Assembly: GCA_002709005.1 (NCBI GenBank) | Contig: PAPH01000017.1 | Coordinates: 17,530-81,529 of the forward strand | DNA: 64,000 nucleotides | DNA from: Hyphomicrobiales bacterium | GTDB taxonomy: Bacteria > Pseudomonadota > Alphaproteobacteria > Rhizobiales > Rhizobiaceae | Direction of reading: 5' to 3' | In this document: positions 55,899-64,000 of the stretch, in pieces | Position numbering within the stretch: position 1 is the first letter of the stretch | Layout: every line of letters starts with the position of its first letter | The notes under the pieces: generated by a model | The model's database searches: none | What the model saw: the letters and a program-made list of their open reading frames with translations, nothing else | What the model was told of the DNA's origin: nothing | Program-made: the position numbers and the translations under genes

Positions 55899-56672
55899 AT
55901 GCAAAACGCACGGAAGGCGGCAACCGTCCGCCATGACGAAGCTGCGGCCCTCGCCCGGGACCTCGCCACCATTCCGCTCGACGACCGGCTTCGGCGCGCT
56001 GCGGAACTCGGCCATGCGGTCTTTACGACATCGCTCGGCCTCGAGGACCAGGTTCTGACAGCGGCAATCGCGCGCTCGGGCGCGGCGATCGCGGTGAAGA
56101 CACTCGAAACCGGACGCCTTTTTCGCGAAACCGTCGAACTCATCGGGGTGACCCGCAGCCGCTACGGGATCGAACTGGAAGAAGTCCATCCTGCCAAGGC
56201 AGATGTCGACGCCTTCGTGGGCGCCTACGGCCTCAACGGTTTCTACGAGAGCGTGGAGGCCCGGCATGCCTGCTGCGACGCCCGCAAGATGAAGCCGCTC
56301 GCCCGCGCGCTTGATGGCGCCGACGTCTGGATCACCGGCATCCGCCGTGGCCAGTCGCAGAACCGCTCGCACACCCCGCTGGCCGAATACGATCCGGTCC
56401 GCGATCTCATCAAGATCAACCCGCTGGCCGACTACGACCTCGAAACACTGAAGGATCTGGTCGAAGCGGAAGACATTCCGGTCAATCCGCTGCACAGCCG
56501 AGGATTCCCCTCGATCGGCTGCGAGCCCTGCACCCGGGCGATCAAGCAGGGCGAGCCGGAACGCGCCGGACGCTGGTGGTGGGAAAACGACGACAAACGC
56601 GAATGCGGACTGCACGTGCCCTCGGCCGCCAGCCCGATCACATCAGAAGCCGGAAAGGCTCATACCGCATGA
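55899..56672 (+). CDS. cysH: adenylyl-/phosphoadenylyl-sulfate reductase
   Basis: 257 residues. The 4Fe-4S cluster cysteines of the bacterial APS reductase type are present: CC in [14 protein letters not shown] and C-x2-C in [13 protein letters not shown], and the redox-active ECGLH at the C-terminus. Because no APS kinase is present, APS rather than PAPS is the likely substrate. It reduces activated sulfate to sulfite with thioredoxin. It is the first gene of cysH-cysD-cysN, with cysD starting by 4-bp overlap. GGAG precedes the ATG. Confidence 0.93.
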   Translation: MQNARKAATVRHDEAAALARDLATIPLDDRLRRAAELGHAVFTTSLGLEDQVLTAAIARSGAAIAVKTLETGRLFRETVELIGVTRSRYGIELEEVHPAKADVDAFVGAYGLNGFYESVEARHACCDARKMKPLARALDGADVWITGIRRGQSQNRSHTPLAEYDPVRDLIKINPLADYDLETLKDLVEAEDIPVNPLHSRGFPSIGCEPCTRAIKQGEPERAGRWWWENDDKRECGLHVPSAASPITSEAGKAHTA

Positions 56673-57613
56673 CTTCATCTCCACAGATCATCGAGCACGG
56701 GCGCGGACGCCCGCCACTCGACCCGCATTTGAAGGCTCTCGAAAACGAGGCGATCCACATCTTCCGCGAAGTGGCGGCCGAATTCGAGCGTCCGGTGATG
56801 CTCTATTCGATCGGCAAGGATTCCTCGGTGCTGCTGCATCTGGCGCGCAAGGCCTTTCATCCCGGCAAGATCCCCTTCCCGCTTCTTCACGTCGACACGA
56901 CGTGGAAGTTCGCCGAGATGATCGAATTTCGCGACCGGATCGCTCAGGAATATGATCTCGAGCTGCACGTTCACACCAATCCGCGCGGCCGGGCGGAGAA
57001 CATCACGCCGTTCACGCACGGTTCGGCGCGCTATACCGACATCATGAAGACCGAAGCACTGAGGCAGGCGCTCGACGCCGGCAAGTACGACGTGGCCTTC
57101 GGCGGCGCTCGGCGTGACGAGGAAGCCTCCCGCGCCAAGGAGCGAATTTATTCGTTCCGCACCCCCGACCACCGCTGGGATCCGCGCAACCAGCGGCCGG
57201 AGCTTTGGAACATCTACAACGGCATGATCCGCCCGGGCGAGAGCGTGCGCGCCTTCCCGCTGTCGAACTGGACCGAGGTCGACATCTGGCGCTACATCGA
57301 GGCCGAGGAGATCCCGCTCGTTCCGCTCTATTACGCGGCCGAACGCGCCTTCGTGGAGCGCGACGGCATGCTGATGATGGCCGAGGACGCGCGTTTCGAG
57401 CCGCTGCCGGGCGAGACCGTCCAGCGCGATTTCATCCGCTTCCGCACGCTCGGCTGCTGGCCGCTGACCGGCGCCATCCGCTCGCGCGCATCAAACCTCA
57501 CCGAAGTGATCGACGAACTCGAAATCGCAACCGTCTCCGAGCGGCAGGGCCGCGCCATCGACCGCGACCAGTCGGGCTCGATGGAAAAGAAAAAGCGCGA
57601 GGGATATTTCTGA
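56669..57613 (+). CDS. cysD: sulfate adenylyltransferase subunit 2
   Basis: 314 residues. The PP-loop-like motif is [20 protein letters not shown], followed by [20 protein letters not shown] and [20 protein letters not shown]. CysD adenylates sulfate with ATP to APS, working with CysN. The ATG at 56669 overlaps the cysH stop (ATGA), and the stop overlaps cysN by one base. A long in-frame extension to 56576 lies within cysH and was rejected. Confidence 0.95.
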   Translation: MTSSPQIIEHGRGRPPLDPHLKALENEAIHIFREVAAEFERPVMLYSIGKDSSVLLHLARKAFHPGKIPFPLLHVDTTWKFAEMIEFRDRIAQEYDLELHVHTNPRGRAENITPFTHGSARYTDIMKTEALRQALDAGKYDVAFGGARRDEEASRAKERIYSFRTPDHRWDPRNQRPELWNIYNGMIRPGESVRAFPLSNWTEVDIWRYIEAEEIPLVPLYYAAERAFVERDGMLMMAEDARFEPLPGETVQRDFIRFRTLGCWPLTGAIRSRASNLTEVIDELEIATVSERQGRAIDRDQSGSMEKKKREGYF

Positions 57614-59073
57614 TGACCGCACCCTCCACCCCCGCCGTCAGCCTCGTCAATTTCGAGGACGACGCACCCGCCCCTCATCACGCCGGCAAGGATTCCCGGC
57701 CGCTGCGCTTCATCACCTGCGGTTCGGTCGACGACGGCAAGTCGACGCTGATCGGCCGGCTGCTCTGGGACACCAAGGCCGTGAAGGAAGACCAGGCGGC
57801 AGCCCTGTCGCGCGATTCCACCGGCAAGCAGAACGATCTCGGCCTGCCCGATTTCGCGCTTCTTCTCGACGGGCTCCAGGCCGAGCGGGAACAGGGCATC
57901 ACCATCGATGTCGCCTACCGCTATTTCTCGACCGACAAGCGCGCCTTCATCGTCGCCGACACGCCGGGCCATGTGCAGTACACCCGCAACATGGCGACAG
58001 GCGCCTCGACCGCCGATCTCGCCGTGCTGCTGGTCGATGCGCGCGCAGGACTGCTCGAACAGACCCGCCGGCACGCGACGATCGCAGCGCTGATGGGCAT
58101 CCGGCAGTTCGTGCTCGCGGTCAACAAGATCGACCTGACCGGCTATGACGAGCCCGGCTATCACAAGATCGCCCGCGATTTCCGTGAACTGGCGCTGACG
58201 CTTGGCGTCAACAACGTGATCTCGATTCCGGTTTCCGCGCTCAAGGGCGAGAACATCGTTCTCTCCGGCAAGGCGACGATGCCGTGGTACGAGGGGCCGA
58301 CCCTTGTGGAAGTGCTCGAACGCGCCACCCAGCGCGGCGGCCAGTCGACAGGATTCCGGCTTTCGGTGCAGCGGGTCTCCCGTCCCGGCGAGGGTTTCCG
58401 CGGCTATCAGGGCACTGTCTCCGGCGGCTCGATCAAACCCGGCGACAGCGTCGTCGTGCTGCCCTCCGGCGTCGAGGCCAACGTCAAGCAGATCGTCACC
58501 TTCGACCTGATCCGCAACGCGGCCGTTTCCGGCGACGCGATCACGCTGGTGCTCGACCGGCCGGTCGATATCGCGCGCGGCGACATGATCGTGGCGCTTG
58601 ACCAGCGGCCACAGACCGGAACCGCGTTTTCAGCGCGACTGGTGGCGCTGTCCCCCGACGCGATCGAACCCGGAAAGCGCTACTGGCTGAAAGCCGGATC
58701 GCGCCGCCAGCGTGTGACGGTGACGCCGACGCAGCAGCTCGATCTCCAGTCGGGCAAGTGGCAGCCGGCGACGACGCTGCCGCTCAACGCCATCGGCACC
58801 GCCAACCTGGATTTCGACGAGGCGGCGATCTTCGATGCCTACGAGACCAACCGGCAGACCGGCGCCTTTATCCTGATCGATCCCGATACCAACAACACGG
58901 TCGCGGGCGGCATGATCCAGGGCCGGCGCAAATCCTCCGACGGGCTCGCCCGCGAAGGGGCTGAAAAGGTCACCGTGACGCTGCCCGCGCATCTGCTCGC
59001 AGCCTTCCGGGCGAGCGATTTCGCGCGCGACCATGCCGGCGAGATCCGGATTTCCGCTGACGAGGACGAATAG
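57613..59073 (+). CDS. cysN: sulfate adenylyltransferase subunit 1 (GTPase)
   Basis: 486 residues. GTPase motifs are GSVDDGKSTLIGRLLWDT (G1), GITIDVAYRYF (G2), ADTPGH (G3) and AVNKIDLTG (G4), followed by the EF-Tu-like beta barrels. The protein ends without a CysC (APS kinase) domain, unlike the CysNC fusions of some rhizobia. It drives APS synthesis by GTP hydrolysis with CysD. It closes the operon and ends at a terminator that overlaps the end of the next gene on the other strand. Confidence 0.95.
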   Translation: MTAPSTPAVSLVNFEDDAPAPHHAGKDSRPLRFITCGSVDDGKSTLIGRLLWDTKAVKEDQAAALSRDSTGKQNDLGLPDFALLLDGLQAEREQGITIDVAYRYFSTDKRAFIVADTPGHVQYTRNMATGASTADLAVLLVDARAGLLEQTRRHATIAALMGIRQFVLAVNKIDLTGYDEPGYHKIARDFRELALTLGVNNVISIPVSALKGENIVLSGKATMPWYEGPTLVEVLERATQRGGQSTGFRLSVQRVSRPGEGFRGYQGTVSGGSIKPGDSVVVLPSGVEANVKQIVTFDLIRNAAVSGDAITLVLDRPVDIARGDMIVALDQRPQTGTAFSARLVALSPDAIEPGKRYWLKAGSRRQRVTVTPTQQLDLQSGKWQPATTLPLNAIGTANLDFDEAAIFDAYETNRQTGAFILIDPDTNNTVAGGMIQGRRKSSDGLAREGAEKVTVTLPAHLLAAFRASDFARDHAGEIRISADEDE

Positions 59074-59086
59074 TCCTTACGTGATC

Positions 59087-59123
59087 GACCGGCCCCTTAC
59101 TTCCAGAAGGGGCCGGTCTTTTC
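59087..59123 (+). terminator. intrinsic terminator of cysHDN
   Basis: A 12-bp perfect stem (GACCGGCCCCTT/AAGGGGCCGGTC) with an 8-nt loop and a T-run, 14 bp after the cysN stop. Its right arm lies inside the last codons of the convergent CYTH-CHAD gene, so coding and terminator sequences overlap there. Confidence 0.88.
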
Positions 59124-60638
59124 CAGATCCTTCCAGAGATCGGCGGCGTGCTCCCATTCGAGCCGCGCCCTGACCTTCCCCGAGCCGATCACCCAGCCCA
59201 TCGCGCGCTGCAGCCCCGGATCGGTATCCTCAATGAGGCCGGCATCTTCGAACAACTGGCGCGCCACATTGGCGTCCATGACCTCTCCGAGCACGGTCTG
59301 GATCTTCTTCAGCCGCTTGAGAAACTGGCTGACATCCTTCTTCTTGTAGAGCGGGCCGAAGAATTCGGCGAGATAGCGGAGCTTCTTGAGTTCCTTGCGC
59401 AGCTCGTGTCTCGCCTCGATCTCGAGGTTTTCGACCTCATCGCCCGCTTTCTTCCTCACTTTGTGCCAGCGCTTGGACAGCGCCTTCTCGGCAAAGCCGG
59501 AGAGCGGCTGATCGAGGTCCTCGGCTTCATCGTCGCCCTCGCCCAGAGTTTCGGACATCAGGGACAGATCGAGCAAAAACCCTTGCGTGCGAACATCGGC
59601 GAGCAACGCACGCAGCTGGGCGCGACGACTGGCAGCCTGGCGCTCGAGCGCGGAGATCAGCGCCTCGAAACCGGTCTCGTCCGGATTGGCGTTGGCGAGT
59701 GGGCGGATGACATCGGCAATCACGGCCTCGATATCGCGCAATTCGCCCGCGCCTGAAAAAAGCCAGCGGGCATCGCCCTCCATGAGACGCAGCCGCGTTT
59801 CATCGGCCACCGGTCCGAACACCATAAAGAGACTTCTCAGCCGTCTCAGTCCAATGCGCAGCTGGTGCGGGCCTTCCGTCTGAACGGTCTGCTCGACCAC
59901 CGGAATATTGAGCGAAATCTGCTCGATGCATTCGCGCAGCGTTGCGCGCATGGCTTCGCGCACGCTCTCGTCGGGATCGAGTGCGACAGTCTTGGCGCGA
60001 CGTGCCACCGGTTCCGGCTCTATGACACCTTTCCCGGCAAGCATGTAGCCGCGCTCGGCTTTCGAATAGCGGGAGAAACGCAGCCCGCCTTCCGGAAACA
60101 GTTTTCCCGCAAGCGAGTAGAGAGAGCGCGGCTCGCCCTCGATTAATTCGATCTCGACCTCGCAGAAATCGACGGAATGATCGCCTGCCGAGATCAGGCC
60201 TGTATCGAGAGCCAGTTCGGCGATCGAGCCGTCCTCGAGGTGGATGGTATCGGCGCGGCGATTGATCATGGTCCAGCAGACGGGCTCGATCGGGTCGGCG
60301 CCGATCTTCGACTGGACCTTCTTTCGCGCCTTCTCGTCCGGGATGGCCAGAAGCTCAATCGCCTTGCCGGGCACCTCGACCTCGAACTCCTCGGCGCGCG
60401 ACAGGCCGGCATTCAGTCGCCGCTTGTATTTGACCGTCTGTAGCCACTTGTCCCCGTCACGTCGGATGCGGAGCGAAATCCCCGCTTTTCGCAGCCGCTT
60501 GTCCGGCGTGTCGTAATAGACACTCTCCAACTGACGCACCGCAGGCTCGGCATGGGCATATCCAAGCTCGATGGCCCGGTTCCACACCGGACGCCCCCGC
60601 TCCTTGTCGACCATGAACTTGAGTTCGATCTCGCTCAC
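59097..60638 (-). CDS. CYTH-CHAD protein (inorganic triphosphatase-like)
   Basis: 513 residues. The CYTH domain (about 1-200) opens with the ExExK-type motif SEIELKFMVDK, then LESVYYDTPDKRLRKAGISL and the charged tunnel residues; the CHAD helical domain (about 220-513) has ALRATLRECIEQISLNIP-like helices and VHQLRIGLRRLRSLFMVFG-type stretches (HQLRIGLRRLRS). CYTH-CHAD proteins hydrolyse inorganic triphosphate or organise polyphosphate. The start is a GTG at 60638 with GGAG 7 nt upstream. The last codons overlap the cysN terminator. Confidence 0.9.
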   Translation of the reverse strand: MSEIELKFMVDKERGRPVWNRAIELGYAHAEPAVRQLESVYYDTPDKRLRKAGISLRIRRDGDKWLQTVKYKRRLNAGLSRAEEFEVEVPGKAIELLAIPDEKARKKVQSKIGADPIEPVCWTMINRRADTIHLEDGSIAELALDTGLISAGDHSVDFCEVEIELIEGEPRSLYSLAGKLFPEGGLRFSRYSKAERGYMLAGKGVIEPEPVARRAKTVALDPDESVREAMRATLRECIEQISLNIPVVEQTVQTEGPHQLRIGLRRLRSLFMVFGPVADETRLRLMEGDARWLFSGAGELRDIEAVIADVIRPLANANPDETGFEALISALERQAASRRAQLRALLADVRTQGFLLDLSLMSETLGEGDDEAEDLDQPLSGFAEKALSKRWHKVRKKAGDEVENLEIEARHELRKELKKLRYLAEFFGPLYKKKDVSQFLKRLKKIQTVLGEVMDANVARQLFEDAGLIEDTDPGLQRAMGWVIGSGKVRARLEWEHAADLWKDLEKTGPFWK

Positions 60639-60763
60639 AGACGTACTCCATACAACCCGGCCTTCCCATCAGGGGCGGCTCCTTGTCAGCGACCATGCAT
60701 CAGGCAGGCGATAGATTGCAAATATTGCAGTTTCACGACTGCGGGGCGCCCGCTGTCGCATAA

Positions 60764-60792
60764 ACAAAAACCCCGGCCGTTACCGGCCGGGG
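60764..60792 (-). terminator. intrinsic terminator of cbiM
   Basis: On the minus strand CCCCGGCC pairs with GGCCGGGG over a 6-nt loop and is followed by TTTTTG, 44 bp after the cbiM stop. It separates cbiM from the CYTH-CHAD gene on the same strand. Confidence 0.9.
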
Positions 60793-60836
60793 TCGAAGCG
60801 TTCCGCGCGGCACGAAGCCGCTGCGTTTTGAATCTC

Positions 60837-61517
60837 TTACGCGGTCCGGTGCAGACGCGAGTAGAAGAGCGGGCCGGAGGAGAGAGCGCGGGCCGCCTTG
60901 GCTCCTGCGAGGACCGCGAGATCGATGAGCGGCTCGAGCACGATCACCAGCATGTAGGCTGCACCGAAGGAACCGATCGAGGTAAGATTGGCGGCCGTGA
61001 AGCCGTGGCCGTAAAGCGCCCAGAAGCCGACCCAGGCGACGATACCGGCCTGATAGGCCGTCGAAAGCGCCAGCGCCTGGCCGTAGCCGAGATCGACATA
61101 AGCCGTATCCTTGCGGATGATCTTCTTGGCCAGCAGCGCGACGCCCCAGAGCGGCACCAGAAGCGTGGTGACGTTCATGCCGTATTGCGGCAGGTCGAAG
61201 GGAGCGAAGAACAAACCCTGCAGGAGCAGACCGGCGGCCAGACCGATGGCGGCCGGACCGGCGCCGAAGAGCAGGTAGAGGGTCGAGCCGAGGATCAGAT
61301 GGACCTCGGAGACACCGACCGGATAGTGCGGCAGGATTTCGAAGAACGAGAAAACGAGCGCGGTGGCGATCACCGAGCGCGACACGAGCGCGGCGATGCC
61401 GCCTTCCTCGCGCAAGGTCGTTGCCGACATCTTGGCTGCGAGGCCGAGCGAGCCGACTGCGGTCGCATAGCTCAATACGATCTTGGCGCCGTCAACGACG
61501 CCGGGTTCAATATGCAT
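60837..61517 (-). CDS. cbiM: CbiM-type transport membrane protein, solitary
   Basis: 226 residues with six to seven membrane helices. MHIEPGVVDGAKIVLSYATA holds the metal-coordinating N-terminal Met-His-Ile that is conserved in CbiM/NikM proteins; HLILGSTLYLLFGAGPAAIGL and NVTTLLVPLWGVALLAKKII follow. CbiM is the S component of cobalt ECF transporters, but no cbiN, cbiQ or cbiO gene follows here. A cobalamin riboswitch lies directly upstream, so it is likely repressed when cobalamin is plentiful. Cobalt uptake for B12 synthesis is the best guess; how it is energised is open. TAGGAGC precedes the ATG. Confidence 0.9.
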   Translation of the reverse strand: MHIEPGVVDGAKIVLSYATAVGSLGLAAKMSATTLREEGGIAALVSRSVIATALVFSFFEILPHYPVGVSEVHLILGSTLYLLFGAGPAAIGLAAGLLLQGLFFAPFDLPQYGMNVTTLLVPLWGVALLAKKIIRKDTAYVDLGYGQALALSTAYQAGIVAWVGFWALYGHGFTAANLTSIGSFGAAYMLVIVLEPLIDLAVLAGAKAARALSSGPLFYSRLHRTA

Positions 61518-61865
61518 CTTTTGCTCCTATCCGCACCCACCGTGCGGTTCGAGGTTAAAGGGGGGGCGTTTCCGCCCGCTCGATGGCAGGTTTCCTGGCT
61601 CGCGGTTCTCGCCTCCTCCGCCTTCCCGGCGCGTTTTGGCGCCAGTGGCATGACCGAATTCGGCAACCGCTTACAGTTGCGGGGGCAGCCACGGTTTCAG
61701 TCCCTGATGGGTACGCCTCACCGTGTTCCCTTTTACATCCCGCCTCGCTTCGTCAGAGGCGGGAACCATCATTTGCTTAAATACGCGAACGGTTATCCAT
61801 GCCGCAAGAGGCGAAAGAGACAATTCGTTGGCTATGGGCGACGCGAAGAGACAGCCAGAGACGGA
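61518..61865. other. intergenic region with cobalamin riboswitch
   Basis: 348 bp between cbiM and mog, both on the minus strand. The riboswitch fills most of it. An AT-rich stretch at 61765-61820 is the likely promoter. Frames on the plus strand through this region are shadows of the riboswitch sequence. Confidence 0.7.
61578..61763 (-). ncRNA. cobalamin riboswitch
   Basis: Reading the minus strand, a 5' hairpin (CCCGCCTC arms at 61739-61763) is followed by AAAAGGGAACACGGTGAG, GGGACTGAAACCGTGGCTG, CCCCCGCAACTGTAAGCGG, ATGCCACTGGC and finally the B12-box AGCCAGGAAACCTGCC (61600-61585). All are canonical for the cobalamin riboswitch. A GGGCG/CGCCC hairpin at about 61563-61577 on the minus strand, just before the cbiM ribosome-binding site, may be the expression platform. 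Binding of adenosylcobalamin should turn off the gene. Confidence 0.93.
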
Positions 61866-62390
61866 TCACGCGCCTTTCGGCCTGAAGGCCTTGATGAAAT
61901 CCTCATTGGCTTCGATGCGGCCGGCGCCGATGAGGTCGAGGCAATAGGGAATGGCAGGGAAGACCGCCTTCAGGCAGGTGTCGATGGCTGCCGGCTTACC
62001 GGGTACATTCACGATCAGCGTGGTGCCGCGTACGCCCGCCGTCTGGCGCGACAGGATCGCGGTCGGCACTTCCTCCAGGCTCACGCGGCGCATGAGTTCG
62101 CCGAAACCCGGAAGCTCCATGGTGATGACCTCGCGCATGGCTTCCGGCGTCAGGTCGCGGGGGCTTGGGCCAGTGCCGCCCGTCGTCAGGACCAGATCGG
62201 CGTTTTCCTCGTCGCAAAGCTCGATCAGGGTATCACGCACCGTTTCCATTCCGTCGGGAATGACGCGCCGGATCATCTCGAAGTCGGAGGCGATCGCCTT
62301 GCGGCACCAGTCCTCGAGCGCCGGACCGGACTTGTCCTCATACTCGCCCTTGCTGGCGCGGTCGGAAATGGTGACGGCGACGATCTTCAT
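61866..62390 (-). CDS. mog: molybdopterin adenylyltransferase (Mog-like)
   Basis: 174 residues. The MoCF_biosynth fold is clear: VAVTISDRASKGEYEDKSGP, LVLTTGGTGPSPRDLTPEAM with the conserved TGGTG, and IVNVPGKPAAIDTCL. This is the single-domain Mog type rather than the longer MoeA. It adenylates molybdopterin before molybdate insertion, in the cytoplasm. No other moa/moe gene lies next to it. GGGAGCC precedes the ATG. The neighbouring riboswitch and cbiM are downstream on the same strand but separated by about 350 bp. Confidence 0.92.
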   Translation of the reverse strand: MKIVAVTISDRASKGEYEDKSGPALEDWCRKAIASDFEMIRRVIPDGMETVRDTLIELCDEENADLVLTTGGTGPSPRDLTPEAMREVITMELPGFGELMRRVSLEEVPTAILSRQTAGVRGTTLIVNVPGKPAAIDTCLKAVFPAIPYCLDLIGAGRIEANEDFIKAFRPKGA

Positions 62391-62614
62391 GGTTGGCTCC
62401 CTGTCGTTTCAGCGAGACCTAAAGGAAAAGCGCAGCGAGGCCAAGCGATAGCAATGGCCCGTGGTGTGAGGTCATTTTCGCGTCACACACGCACATGCAA
62501 GGGGATAGTGCCGGGCAACGTGTTGGCAAAGCGGCATATCCGGGGGTATCGGGAGGACGCCCCTCCCCAAGGCATAATTCGCGCCTATCCCGCCCACTCC
62601 GAAAGGACCCCGCC

Positions 62615-63409
62615 ATGGCCGACAATTCCGACCGCCTCGCCTTCGCCATCGATCTCGGCAAACGCGCCGGCGCCAGCGCGCTCGCCTCGTTCCGCAAGCT
62701 CGAGACGCTGACGATCGAGAGGAAGGGGCACCAGGACCTGGTCTCGGAAGCCGATCGCGACACGGAGACCTTCATCCGCGCCGAGATCGCGCGCGCCTAT
62801 CCGGATGACGCCATCGTCGGCGAAGAACATGCCCCCACCCCCGGCACCTCCGGCTGGACCTGGGTGATCGATCCGATCGACGGCACGGCGAACTTCGTCG
62901 CCGGCATCCCGCAATGGTGCATCATCATTTCCGCCGTCTACGGCGACAACATCGAAGTAGGCGTGATGGAGGAGCCCTGTTCGGGCGAAACCTTCTCCGC
63001 CGGTCGCGGCAAGGGCGCCTTCGTCAACGGCCGGCCGCTGAAGGTGTCGGACGCGGCGAGCCTCGGCGAGGGATCGGTGGGCGTCGGCTACGCCGCGCGC
63101 GAGGACGACAAGGCGGTCGTCGCCCTGATGGGCGATCTGCTCGGCCAGGGCGGGATGTTCTTCCGCAACGCCTCCGGCGGGCTGATGCTCGCCTATGCGG
63201 CCGCCGGACGGCTGATCGGCTATGTCGAGGAATCGATGAACCCGTGGGACTGCCTGGCGGGCATGCTGATGATCATGGAAGCCGGCGGCACCGTGAAGCT
63301 GCCCGCACCCGAAGCGCTGACGACCGAGCGGTTCGCGCTGGTGGCCGGCGGCCCCGGTGTTTACGCCGCCATCGAGATGCTGTGGGAAAAGCATCTGCCG
63401 AAGATCTGA
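62615..63409 (+). CDS. inositol monophosphatase family protein
   Basis: 264 residues. Metal-site motifs are EADRDTETFIRAEI (with the GEE of IVGEEHAP), WVIDPIDGTANFVAGI, and the C-terminal WDCLAGMLMIMEAGG. It could hydrolyse inositol phosphates, histidinol phosphate or 3'-phosphoadenosine-type substrates; family membership is certain, substrate is not. In plants and bacteria the CysQ branch handles PAP from sulfate assimilation, but this protein lacks a clear CysQ-specific feature. AAGGA lies before the ATG. It is monocistronic between mog and the BMP gene. Confidence 0.9.
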   Translation: MADNSDRLAFAIDLGKRAGASALASFRKLETLTIERKGHQDLVSEADRDTETFIRAEIARAYPDDAIVGEEHAPTPGTSGWTWVIDPIDGTANFVAGIPQWCIIISAVYGDNIEVGVMEEPCSGETFSAGRGKGAFVNGRPLKVSDAASLGEGSVGVGYAAREDDKAVVALMGDLLGQGGMFFRNASGGLMLAYAAAGRLIGYVEESMNPWDCLAGMLMIMEAGGTVKLPAPEALTTERFALVAGGPGVYAAIEMLWEKHLPKI

Positions 63410-63606
63410 GCCTCCCACCCGTCCCCTTGCCGGCCTGGCTCGCGGTCGCCGCGGCCCCCAAAACGGGCAAGTTCCGGCGGTGCACAACGACTGTGCATTT
63501 TTATGGGATTTTGCCACGCGCCAGCATTGCCAATACCGGTTTGTTATTTTAACGTTTGGTCAAAATTTCAAGAAATCGGGAACAGTTCTTAACAGGAGCG
63601 TCTGTC

Positions 63607-64000
63607 ATGTCGAACACCTCGAAATTCCTCATCAAACGCCGCCAGCTGCTGGCCGCCAGCGCCTTGGGCGCGCTCGTTCTCGCCATGCCGGGGCTGACGG
63701 GTGTGGCGCGCGCCGCCGACCCGATCAAGGTTGCGGCGATCTACACCGTGCCGGTGGAACAGCAGTGGGTGAGCCGCATCCACAAGGCCGCACTCGCCGC
63801 CCAGGAACGCGGCGACATCGAATACGTCTTCTCGGAAAGCGTATCGAACAACGACTATGAACGCGTGATGCGCGAATATGCCGAGGCCGGCAACGAGCTG
63901 ATCGTCGGCGAGGCATTCGCGGTGGAAGACGCCGCCCGCGCGGTCGCCGACGACTATCCGGACAAGGCCTTCCTCATCGGTTCGTCCTTCAAGCCCGACG
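63607..64000 (+). CDS. BMP-family ABC-transporter substrate-binding protein (3' end cut by window edge)
   Basis: 131 residues are visible. A Tat- or Sec-type signal (LIKRRQLLAASALGALVLA) ends near AARA-like VARAADP, then the binding-protein start DPIKVAAIYTVPVEQQWVSR. The Med/BMP pattern continues with YVFSESVSNNDYERVMREY and DYPDKAFLIGSSF. BMP proteins bind nucleosides or related ligands for an ABC importer, whose permease and ATPase genes should lie to the right of this window. CAGGAG lies 10 nt before the ATG. Confidence 0.88.
   Translation, partial: MSNTSKFLIKRRQLLAASALGALVLAMPGLTGVARAADPIKVAAIYTVPVEQQWVSRIHKAALAAQERGDIEYVFSESVSNNDYERVMREYAEAGNELIVGEAFAVEDAARAVADDYPDKAFLIGSSFKPD

Noticed and set aside
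60552..62711. 719-codon plus-strand frame over CYTH-CHAD, CbiM and riboswitch
   Set aside because: Runs antisense through two genes and the riboswitch; no domain, no credible start.

Overview
The window reads as chromosomal DNA of a Hyphomicrobiales (Rhizobiales) alphaproteobacterium, probably Rhizobiaceae-like. The support is a MucR/Ros-type zinc-finger regulator, a seven-gene Mrp/Pha cation antiporter, betICBA, otsBA, a Rhizobium etli-type thermolabile asparaginase, a DnaA-C-like HTH/DUF6456 pair, small DUF1491, DUF5330 and DUF2267 proteins, a TIGR03808-type Tat protein, and G+C-rich palindromic intergenic repeats like those common in rhizobia. No rRNA, tRNA, CRISPR array, phage or transposase gene was found. 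The genus cannot be fixed from this sequence.

Layout. 1-3.3 kb (minus): a DivJ/PleC-like sensor kinase, a peptidoglycan-binding-domain protein and a DUF1491 protein cut by the left edge. 3.7-6.8 kb: DUF5330 and SufE (plus), then DUF6456, DnaA-C-like HTH and MucR (minus), the last behind a long AT-rich leader. 7.2-13.1 kb (minus): mrpA-G, overlapping throughout. 13.4-19.6 kb (plus): msrB, a dlt-like cassette (adenylation enzyme, MBOAT-like membrane protein, carrier protein, but no DltD), then oligopeptidase B read from a TTG behind a three-way-junction palindrome. 20-25 kb: two TadG-like von Willebrand proteins flank a cytochrome c'/dihaem cytochrome pair and Fe-superoxide dismutase.

25-35.8 kb: a Nu-class GST, a branched-chain aminotransferase, a CobW-family metallochaperone with a Zur-like box, a haloacid dehalogenase, otsBA with an EcfG-like promoter, an L,D-transpeptidase, a HerA-like ATPase, lactate dehydrogenase and DUF2267. 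35.9-47.1 kb: a CHASE-like/GGDEF protein, a Tat-exported beta-helix protein, a repeat cluster, a cupin, an asparaginase, an AmpD-like amidase with SH3, an EamA transporter, an SDR/thiolase pair, a PilZ protein and a second L,D-transpeptidase. 47.2-52.9 kb: betI-betC-(zinc-ribbon protein)-betB-betA, making glycine betaine from choline-O-sulfate and choline. 53-64 kb: an ExoQ-like polymerase and an acyltransferase, cysHDN sulfate assimilation, a CYTH-CHAD protein, a solitary CbiM under a cobalamin riboswitch, Mog, an inositol-monophosphatase-family enzyme, and a BMP-type binding protein cut by the right edge.

Taken together the genes suit a cell exposed to salt, oxidative and envelope stress: ion extrusion (Mrp), compatible solutes (trehalose, betaine), oxidant repair (SodB, MsrB, GST), and wall or surface modification (L,D-transpeptidases, amidase, ExoQ/acyltransferase, dlt-like cassette). 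The best candidate for an undescribed system is the dlt-like cassette, whose MBOAT-like protein lacks the expected histidines and which has no DltD partner.
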